Shown one piece after another: positions 56,023-64,000 of a DNA stretch of 64,000 nucleotides. Under the pieces are notes generated by a model. The model saw nothing but the letters and a program-made list of their open reading frames with translations, made no database searches and was not told the origin of the DNA. Source of the DNA: Schizophyllum amplum (lineage: Eukaryota > Basidiomycota > Agaricomycetes > Agaricales > Schizophyllaceae); contig VDMD01000001.1 of NCBI GenBank assembly GCA_007026445.1, positions 2,914,001 to 2,978,000 on the forward strand. The letters are read 5' to 3'. A program made the translations under genes and the position numbers. Within the stretch, counting starts at the first letter, position 1; each line of letters begins with the position of its first letter.

Positions 56023-57471
56023 CTAAGGCCCAAAGAGCACCGCACTCCTGGCACTCATGCTAGGTGTAGGTCGGGAGAACGGGGGTGACCTGACTATATA
56101 AGCCAGACGGCAGCGGAATGAGAAGTCATGGACTGACCTAGCGGAGACAGGAATGCGTTGGTTGCGCGAGAACGGCGACCTTGGATCTTGCGGTACGTTG
56201 TACTCGGATGAGGGCCCGTGGAGGGCGGAAAGGCCGAACATAGGCGAGCCAAGGGAGCTGACGCCCGATGTGGACACGGGGGAGCCCACATCCGAAGCGG
56301 GAGCTTGAACACCCATGTCATGCACTTGACGGCTCACATCGTTGATAGTTCTTTGGGACAAACCGCGCTGAGACGAGGGGCTTGAGCGCGGAGATTGCAG
56401 GACGGAACTGTTAGACACCGGTCGAACGGGACTTGCAGGAATAGAGCTGGGGCTCCAGCACGAAGATTCCCGCAGACAAGTCCGCTGACTTGTGGATACC
56501 GGGCGTACGGGACTTGCAGGGATAGAGCTGACACGACCTCTGGGCGTTACTGTTGCTGTTGAAGGCGGGGTGCTGTATATCGGCGACGAGCGAGGACTTG
56601 CGACGGGAGGCTGGGCGTAACTGCGCGAAGGCTCGGGTATCATAATATACGAGCTCGAACTTGAAGAGGGCGGGCTCTGTCTCCGAACACTGCGCGAGGG
56701 CGAAAATATGGAGGAAGACCGAGGAGAGGTGTCGAGATCAGCCACGCTTATGGTTCGCGAGCGCGTGCCACTGGCAGCCATAGGAGGAGGAACGTCGCAG
56801 GACCATCCGTCGGACGGGTCGGGCCAGGTGTGCGCCCCCGTTAGGGACGAAGAGCTCCGGCCAGTTCTGTGCGATGGCGAACGCGCAGGGTCCACCGCCG
56901 ACGGCGCTGCCCGAGAGGTTTGCGGCTCGATGAAGCCCTCCCCATGACAGGTAGGACAAGGCTCACCCATGCGCTGCATGATGGCCGGCGCGATCTCTGT
57001 CGTACGACGCTGATGCGCGGGGGACTGAGTAACGAGGCTTTCGGCGACGCCCTTGGAGCCGACGACGGGAGCCGAAAGAGACGGACCGAGTGCTCTTGTA
57101 CGCCTGGCGGACGGAGATGCGCCAGGGGACTGACTTTGAGATGAAGGTGGCGCAGAGACAGATCCTTGCGGGGAGCGCAAGGTGGAGGCGTCGGAACGGG
57201 TGGGGGTACGAACAGGCTCTCGTCTGCCATCGGGTCTGACCATGAAGACGTCTCCGCCTTCCAACGCGTTGTTATACGCGGTGCGAGCATCATACTCCGA
57301 GCCAAATCTCTGGAACTGTGCACCGGGGCATTCAGAGACGAGGGGCGAGACTTGAACCCTATGAAAGCGGTAAGCGGCGCGCGAAAGAGGCAAGGCTTAA
57401 ACGACGGACCATTTGTTGTAGACGCCGACCCCGCGTCCCTTGATAACGACGTACCACTTTTCTTTCGCCAT
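56023..57471 (-). CDS. viroplasmin/RNase H1 N-terminal-domain protein with long disordered tail
   Basis: Exons (minus): 57471-57410, 57358-56023; 465 residues as modelled. The N-terminal ~55 residues are an RNase H1 N-terminal (viroplasmin) fold that binds RNA:DNA hybrid or double-stranded RNA: KWYVVIKGRGVGVYNKW, then AQFQRFGSEYDARTAYNNAL. No catalytic RNase H domain follows. The rest is Ser/Pro-rich and disordered, with one CPTCHGEGFIEP zinc-knuckle-like motif near residue 145 and a 12-residue stretch SSIPASPVRPVS that occurs twice (about 56400-56530). The stop is provisional: an intron near 56100-56140 (donor GTCAGT) is possible and would change the last ~30 residues. Such proteins are widespread in mushrooms and uncharacterised. 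Confidence 0.75.
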
Positions 57472-57491
57472 GTCCCTTGCGCCGTGCGGGG

Positions 57492-57497
57492 ACGCGT
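57492..57497. promoter_or_regulatory. MluI cell-cycle box (ACGCGT) in the DUO1 divergent promoter
   Basis: ACGCGT lies 106-111 bp before the DUO1 ATG, and an E2F-like tttggcgcg follows at 57530-57538, all within a 131-bp divergent promoter. This suits cell-cycle control of a kinetochore gene, but the matches are short. Confidence 0.35.
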
Positions 57498-57602
57498 CGA
57501 CGGAAGTAAATGCGTGTTATTTGGCCGAATTTGGCGCGTCATGCACGGATCGCGATCACGACGCGGGCGCCTCACACTCCGCTTTGTTCTTCTACTTTCA
57601 CA

Positions 57603-58614
57603 ATGCACTCACCCGATGACTCTCTGATGGATTTACCCAGCGGCTCACATCTGTTATCCGAATCGCCTCTGGTCGCTTCGTCCTCACGAACCGGGCCCTA
57701 TGGCGATGACCTATCGTTGTCCGAACTAGACCAAACTGTCACGTTCGAGCGGGCTCCAGGCGAAGACAGAGAGCCATCAACACCGCCTCGCGGGGAAGGA
57801 GAGGAACAACTAGAGGAGGGGGATCTAGACGACCCTGAAGCCGCAGAGAAACGACGGCGAATAGCGGGCAAGAGACGCGAAGACAAGCTACAGAACGATC
57901 TCTTCATATTGAGGAAGTTGAATACCACGTTCGCTGCGCTTAGTGATTCGATGAAGGAGGCGCATGCAGCAAAAGAGGTGTCGTGTCGTGCATGCTTGCT
58001 GCTGCTAGCCGTGATGCTCATCCGTCGTAGCGCGTTGGCCTTCAGCTGGAACAGACGGATGCACTGTTGAACCGATACACGAGCATCCTCGCTCTCACAG
58101 AGGACTACTCGCGTCTCATCCTTGATGAGGATTGGCAAGGAGGGGAAAAGGTGCGTCACGCATAGCTTCACTTAGCGCACCACTGATTGTCCGCTAGGAT
58201 GAGGAAGAGTGGGAAAGAACCCGGCGGGAGGAGGAGGAGAGAATACGGCGCGAAGCAGAGGCGCGCGCGGAAGCCGAGCGACGGGAGCAAGAAAGGCGCG
58301 AACGCGAAGAGGCGGAGCGGCAGAAGCAGGAGGAACGAGAGCGGTTGGTACGGGAACGCAAAGAGCGGCAAGCCGCCAGAGGGACTGTCACCGGCGTTCG
58401 TGGGACTCGTGCGTCTATGCGGGGGCTCGCGCGTGGGAGTACAAGGGGAACAGGTGCGTGTTGAGGCTCTCATCTTGCAGGCGATGCCTGACCAGGCGTA
58501 TTCACAGCCTCAACTGCCGGTGCAAGGCCATCCAGTGCGACAGGCGCGAGATCGGGGACGCAGGTCTCCAGACGTGGCTCTACCACCTCCCGCGGCGCTC
58601 CACGACCTAGTTGA
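57603..58614 (+). CDS. DUO1: DASH/Dam1 complex subunit Duo1
   Basis: Outer-kinetochore ring component that couples chromosomes to spindle microtubules. Exons: 57603-57977, 58046-58150, 58198-58453, 58508-58614; 280 residues. The Duo1 domain spans about residues 95-160: LQNDLFILRKLNTTFAALSD and LEQTDALLNRYTSILALTED with YSRLILDEDWQGG. An acidic N-terminal tail precedes it and a long Arg/Glu helix (EARAEAERREQERREREEAE) follows, ending in a basic Ser/Thr/Gly tail with GVRGTRASMRGLARG, a form suited to Aurora kinase sites. Presence of DASH subunits is normal for fungi. Start codon chosen as the first in-frame ATG. Confidence 0.88.
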
Positions 58615-58862
58615 TCGTGCCCGTCGACTTTCGCTGAGGGTGCACATGCGAAGAGCGCAGGGCAGGTGCGACAGATCTAGCATAATATACCCATCTATAC
58701 TCATGGTGTACATGTATAATCAGCTGTACACTACGGCATCGTCCCGGTTGAGGAGTCCAAAACAAGAACAATGGGAAGGCCTTTCGTGACCGCGCCGCGG
58801 CGATCGTCGGATGATCGGCCCAGGACGGCCACGATAACGACATCTTGTTCAAGCCGCCCACG

Positions 58863-60313
58863 ATGGCGCTCAGCTTCAGAGTCGGCCGTGGTATCCTCAG
58901 CACCCTTTCTCCTCCGTGAGTTGCAGTTCGCGGGATTGACTCAGGTCTGACCTGGTGCAGGATACCCCAAGCGCACGAATGGGCCAATGCATACAAGGCC
59001 ACTCCCGCTCGACCCCTGCTCAACATGTCACAGGGTGTACCTGGCATCCCTCCTCCGCCTGAGCTGCAGCGTGCACTCGGCGCCGCTGCTGCTAGCCAGG
59101 AAAGTTTCGGTTACACAGTGCCCGAAGGCGATCTCTCCATGCGGAACGCGCTGGCTGCTGAGATGAAGCATATCTACGGCAACTCCTGCGACGTGACCTC
59201 GAGCGATATCGCTCTCACGACTGGTTGCAACCTCGCATTCGTCGCATCCATCATGGCGCTCACAGATGCGGGAGACGAAGTCATACTGCCGGTACCATGG
59301 TCAGTGGACGATCGCCGCTTTGAGTGATGATGATCGTGAACTGTATGACCATAGGTACTTCAACCATCAGTGAGTCATCGCTGGGATTCTGCCCTTGGAC
59401 GCTGCCACTGATGCATCTTCGCTAAGAATGACGCTGAGCATGCTGGGCCTCGAGACGGTCTGCCTGCGGACCTATCCCGAAGACGGATTCCAGCCATCTA
59501 TCGAACGCTGCGAGAAGCTCATCACACCCAAGACGAGGGCCATTGCTCTCGTCACTCCCAATAACCCCGTACGTAACCCTCATTCCTCGTACCTATGCTC
59601 ACCCGACTGACCTGCCCCAGACGGGCTCGATATACTCGGCAGAACTCCTTGCGCAGTTCGTCAAGCTAGCCACGGATAAAGGTGTTGCCCTCATCATCGA
59701 CGAGACGTACCGCGACTTCATCACGTCAGGCGAGCCACCGCACGCATTGTTCGCCTCAGACGCCTGGCGACGCACGGTCGTGCACTGCTACTCCTTTTCC
59801 AAGGCCTATTGCATTCCGGGACACCGTCTCGGCGCGATCGTTGCTGCGCCCGAATTCCTCACGCATGTCAAGACCGTATTGGACACGGTGCAGATCTGCC
59901 CGCCACGCGTCGTGCAGCTCGCGCTTGGCCCCCTCCTTCCATCGCTGCGCGACTTCGTCGCAGAGACTGCGCGCGCGGTCGAGCACCGGCACGTCCTCTT
60001 CCGGAACGCACTGCCACCGAGTTGGCGCCTTGGCGCGCAAGGCGGGTACTACGCGTTTGTGCGGCATCCCTTCAAGCATGTCGCCGCGTTTGACGTATGC
60101 AAGCGCCTGGCGACTGAGATGGGAGTGGTCACCCTGCCGTCGGCGTTCTTCTGCGAGCAGAAAGTGGGCGGGGAGGTCAAGGAGGTTACGGTCGAAGAAG
60201 AGGACAAGTGGATACGTTTCTCAGTCGCGAACATCAATGATGAGAAGGTGCAGAAGGTGTGCGAGAGGCTGAAGGAGAGCGAGACAGCGCTGGGATGGGA
60301 ACTGGAAGGCTAG
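58863..60313 (+). CDS. class I/II PLP-dependent aminotransferase
   Basis: Exons: 58863-58915, 58961-59299, 59355-59369, 59427-59568, 59621-60313; 413 residues. Fold-type I features: ARPLLNMSQGVPGIPPPPEL, FGYTVPEGD, TTGCNLAF, VTPNNPTGSIYS, ALIIDETYRDF and the PLP lysine in HCYSFSKAYCIPGHRLG (Lys244). The final arginine region is KWIRFSVAN. The substrate is uncertain; the sequence recalls kynurenine/aromatic or N-succinyl-diaminopimelate-type enzymes, and fungi do not make lysine through diaminopimelate. Exon 3 is only 15 nt and encodes part of the substrate-loop WYFNHQ. Without it the reading frame would break, which supports the call. Confidence 0.9.
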
Positions 60314-60443
60314 ACGGCTTCCTTTCCTTAAACATGATGTACATCGTTTGCACTTATTGATTCCCGCTGTTACACCGGGACTACTTCGTTGAGATACAAA
60401 GACCGAAGCACCGGCCGTCCGATGTATATGAACAAATATACAG

Positions 60444-63420
60444 CTATCTGTGGCTCTTGCGAGTAGGGCGCGCGTTCTTGGCCTTGCGCTTCTCCAAAGT
60501 TTTGCGCGACTTGCGGATCTGGTCCACCGTCTTGAGCTCGTTCTTCACTCTCCCCATCGGCTTCCCCGCGAACCGCGCGCCCTTCTTCACTTTCGCTGCC
60601 GGGCCCTTCCCGCCCTTGCCTGGCTTGTGCGGTCCCGCCTCGTCCTCTCCTCCACCCGCCTCCGCCTTCTTCTTCATCTGGCGCACCCGCCGCTCGTAGT
60701 CCGTGCGCAGCTTGTCCAGCGGCTTTGTGGGGCCAGAAACTTTGTTGTGCTTGAAGCGCTGCCCGTTGCGCGCGCGGCCAGCCGTCTCGCCCTCCGCCTC
60801 GCCGACCTTGGGCAAGCTCGTGTGACTGCGCGCCTTCCACTCGTCGAAGCGGCCGCTACGGTATGTCGCGGGGAGGCGCGCACCGCTCTCCGTGCGCACG
60901 AGCTTGACATTGTCGGCGCCAACGCCATCGCCCTGGACAAAACGCTTCTTTCTCTTGTCCCAGTGAAGCATCTTGCGCTGCTTGTCGAGCAATTTCTCGT
61001 CGCCGGTGAGGTCGAATTGTGCGCCGCGGGCCTGTTCGACGAAGGAGGCGCCGTTGGAGAGGGAGTAGCCTCGCTCAGTGGTCGCATCCTTTTGCTGGTA
61101 AGACAGGTAGAAGTCAGCGTCACGGAAGCCTTGGTTTTTGCCTGTGTCGAAGACGCGCTATGGAGATGATCAGCAAGTGACGTGGCACAATGGTATTGGG
61201 GGAACTTACTGCGATGTCCTCCTCGTCGGCCATTTCAACCTCCTTGCCCGTTTGCACATTGTTCTCTTCTTCCATGGGTGCTATAGCGATAGCCGACGAC
61301 GCCGCCGCTGCCGCGCGCTGCTTGGAGCGATCCAGAGCCGTCCGGCGAGCCTTCATGAGCGCCGCCGTCGCACTGTTGTTCTTCGACCCCACCTCGAACA
61401 CCGTCTCTGCCGGCTTGAACGTGCTCACTGCCTGCAGCAGCGCCTTCCTAGCCTCCTCGGTTTGTAGCCGCTGCGACGCGCCCTCACCACGCAGAAGGAC
61501 GGGATGCACGCCGGTTTGTGTCCCAGTGAGCATCCAGCGTGGGTCACGCAATAAATCCTTTGCGCGCTTGTAGCTCGGAGGAGAGGCCTTGCCCTGACTG
61601 CGCTCGTACATCCGCTGTCCGCGCTGCATGACCTGCTTCTGCGTTGGGAGCGAATGTTCAACGTCTTGAAGCGACGCAACATACTCCATGTCTTCGTCGA
61701 TCGACTCGCGGCGGAACGTGCCGAGAATGAGGTTCTCGGCGAAGACTTCGTCGCCGGCAGTAGGTGCGTCGGGACGAAGAGGGCGTCCAAGGAAGAGCTG
61801 GAGATCGAGAAGGTAAGGCAGCTCGGTGTTAGTGACGAACGACCAAGCCCAACCCTGGCGACCAGCACGGGCTGTGCGGCCGACACGGTGCACGAAAACA
61901 CGAGCGCCTTGTGGGAAGTCGTAGTTGATAACATTCTCGAGGACGGGGATGTCGATACCGCGGGCGGCGACATCGGTGACAACGAGGATTGTTGTGATGC
62001 CCTGCCGGAACTGTTCCATCTGCTGGCTACGCGCAGTCTGGTCGAGCGAGCCATAGATATGCGAGACGGCGTACCCAGCCGTCGAGAGGAGGGTCGTAAT
62101 ATAGTCTACGTGATGTTTCGTGGCAGTGAAGATGAGTGTTTGGTGAGGTGCCGTGACAATGTCGCCGTGCTTCGCCCTGCCTTTGCCTTTGGTCTTCGTT
62201 GAGGGATCTTCCTCTGCCTTGGGATTGCCCAAGGGAACCTTGATGACGTCCCGCAGCAGTGACAAGAGGCATGCCTCCTTCTCGGCTTGCTTTACGGAGA
62301 AGAAAGCCATCTTGAGATCGGAGCTGATCTTGCTCTCTGCGTCCAGTCGTACCAGTTTAGGGTCTTGCAAGCCAGCCTTCGCGAATTCGACCAATGACTT
62401 GGGCAGAGTCGCAGAGAAGAGAAGGGTCTGGCGTGAACTTGGCAGACGATGAAGGATCTCGTTCAGCGCGGTCTCGAAGCCCATCTCGAACAGGCGGTCG
62501 GCCTCGTCGAAGACCACATATTGAACAGACTTGAGATCCAGATTCATCTCCACGATGAGATGGAGCAAGCGGCCAGGGGTAGCGATGATTCTGAGAAAAT
62601 GTGAGTGAGGATACACTTCTCGAAGCCAGTGAGAACATACACGTCCGGGTTGTTCGTCATCATCTCAAACTGCTCGTCCAAGCCCTCACCACCGACGACA
62701 AGCGCCCACCGTAGACTCTGTCCCTTCGAGTCTTCACCGGACTTGCTGTCGCCCGCGTGATCGCCCTGGCTAGAGTGCCAACCGCGTGCCAACTCCTTGC
62801 CTACTCGCAGGATTTGCAAAGCTAGCTCGCGAGTCGGAATCAAAATCAAAGAGCGAGCGCCGAACGTCGTAGAGTGCCGTCCACCGAGACGTTGGACGAG
62901 AGGGATCATGTAGCCCAAGGTTTTGCCTGACCCCGTACGGGCCATGCCGACCAAGTCGCGCGGGGGAGTTGCGAGAAGGGCGGGAATGGATAGACGTTGA
63001 ATGGGGGTGGGTATTCTGAAGCCCTGCAGCGTCAACGATCGCAGCAGAGAGGGGTGCAGACCTTCATTCCAGATCAGTAAAGTCACCTAACGCAACGAGG
63101 CGGTACTCACCCATGCTCTGAAAACTCCCTCCTCCTAGCTCCCCCTTCGTGATCTTTGTCTTCCCCTTCACCTTCTTGACAATATCAGTGCCCCCTTTCA
63201 CATTCCTCTTGGCTATCGAGCTTTGAATGAAGTCTTGCAAATCATCGTCGTTGTCCTCGGCCGCGTCCAGCCTAGGTTTCTTGCCCACGAGCGCGGAAGA
63301 GATGTCCATATTTTCGTCGTCGTCATCTTGTGCGACAATCGAGTAGCCAGAGTCTGATCCAGAGTCCGAATCCGATTCCTCTGCAGCGGGAGGAGCGCGC
63401 TTGCGCTTCATGGGCGCCAT
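60444..63420 (-). CDS. DBP10: ATP-dependent RNA helicase DBP10 (DDX54 type)
   Basis: Nucleolar DEAD-box helicase for 60S ribosome assembly. Exons (minus): 63420-63111, 63061-62641, 62590-61210, 61157-60444; 941 residues. Acidic start, then the Q motif region (GGSFQSMGLHPSLLRSLTLQ, GFRIPTPIQR), motif I ARTGSGKTLG, PTRELALQ, TPGRLLHL, VFDEADRLFEMGFE, SATLPKSL, then VVTDVAARGIDIP and HRVGRTARAGR. The DBP10-specific C-terminal domain follows (DADFYLSYQQKDATTERGYS, HWDKRKKRFV) with a Lys/Arg-rich nucleolar tail ending RPTRKSHR. The start at 63420 (MAPMKRKR) is the first ATG in frame; a second ATG is 9 nt on. Head-to-head with the next gene. Confidence 0.96.
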
Positions 63421-63604
63421 CGTTTTGGGAGAAAACAAGCAGTGATCGGTCCGAAAGCAACCAATTCATGAGCGCCCCGGCCGGCCCGCCGCTTGCATCC
63501 TGCACTGACAGTGACACCGCCCGCCCGACGGCGATACAACGGCGCCCATTCTGATGCTGCTCTGATTTTTCTGTATTGCTGCTTGCTTTCTGCCACGTCG
63601 AACG

Positions 63605-64000
63605 ATGTCGCTCGCAAAGGTGCCCTTCATCTTTTCCGTTATCTGGGGCATAAACCGCACCATGACTCCGCCCACGCCTCCCCCTCCGCCAGGCGAGCGT
63701 TATGAGGTGACGGGAAATCTTGTCGAACGGTACGTCTGGGTCGTCTATGCCTCATGTAACTGCTGAGCACTGTATCGTCGCAGGCATATTATCCCCTACA
63801 TGGGAGTCCTTCGGGTGAGTCATCGTGTGATTCATGTTCGACCTCCCGCCGCCCGTCCATGTACATGCGACTAACTCATTGCTGTAGAATGCCTTATGGA
63901 TCTCTGGACTTGTCGAGGCTGTAACTATCCTGGCTGGCAACTTCCCCGACGCACCCTTCGCCTCCTGGGTCCTCGACACTTTCCTTCCGGCAGATGGCCT
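63605..64000 (+). CDS. isoprenylcysteine O-methyltransferase-like membrane protein, 5' part
   Basis: Exons: 63605-63729, 63784-63814, 63888 to the window edge; about 90 residues visible. The start MSLAKVPFIFSVIWGINRT, a Pro run (TPPTPPPPP), then RYEVTGNLVERHIIPYMGVL and hydrophobic segments. This N-terminal pattern is familiar from basidiomycete ICMT-family proteins, which carboxyl-methylate prenylated cysteines in the ER, but the diagnostic C-terminal catalytic part lies beyond the window. The call rests on N-terminal resemblance only. It shares a 184-bp promoter with DBP10. Confidence 0.4.

Noticed and set aside
58187..58789. 200-codon frame overlapping DUO1 exon 3
   Set aside because: Shadow of the Arg/Glu-rich DUO1 helix in another frame.

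Overview
The window is a gene-dense nuclear segment of a filamentous basidiomycete, most likely an Agaricomycete; the dispersed wood-decay type gene content would fit Polyporales, but the genus cannot be read from the sequence. The evidence is eukaryotic housekeeping genes broken by many very short introns (mostly 45-60 nt, donors GTGCGT, GTACGT or GTGAGT, acceptors YAG), GC-rich codons, close head-to-head gene pairs, and lineage-typical genes such as orphan seven-span membrane proteins, a viroplasmin/RNase H1-N protein and an F-box relic. No rRNA, tRNA, CRISPR or bacterial feature was found. All gene models below were spliced by eye from reading frame, splice sites and family conservation, and their frames close arithmetically.

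Layout. 1-13.3 kb: CDP-diacylglycerol synthase (-, 3' end cut off), queuine tRNA-ribosyltransferase, threonine dehydratase, complex I NDUFB3-type subunit (-), DNA topoisomerase I and a TM9SF/EMP70 protein. 14.4-23.2 kb: a zinc-finger protein of about 1,014 residues, an orphan seven-span membrane protein, a truncated relative of it split by a 540-bp TTAAG-rich inverted-repeat element, and the TFIIH p44/Ssl1 subunit. 23.4-36.0 kb: trehalose-6-phosphate synthase (-), two tandem UDP-glycosyltransferases, a secreted double-psi beta-barrel protein and a secreted type-B carboxylesterase (-). 37.7-44.3 kb: ERCC1/Rad10, a large nuclear protein of uncertain identity (-) and a THEM6-like hotdog protein. 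46.4-53.4 kb: a Yippee protein (-), allantoinase, a membrane RING-H2 ubiquitin ligase and Atg27. 53.8-64 kb: a frameshifted F-box relic, a viroplasmin-domain protein (-), DASH subunit Duo1, a class I aminotransferase, DBP10 helicase (-) and the start of an isoprenylcysteine methyltransferase-like gene.

Functionally this is mostly a mixed set of core genes: lipid, amino-acid, purine and trehalose metabolism, DNA topology and repair, transcription, chromosome segregation, ribosome biogenesis, and membrane traffic/autophagy. The accessory islands are the seven-span/transposon region (18.3-21.3 kb), the UGT pair with secreted proteins (27-36 kb) and the F-box relic (53.8-55.8 kb). I see no self-evident new defence or biosynthetic system. 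The best leads are the TTAAG-rich element and the gene it splits, three GC-AG introns, the large nuclear protein with an ITSFF motif next to a MluI-box promoter, the duplicated WDIE tail of ERCC1, and a perfect hairpin over the ATG27 stop codon.
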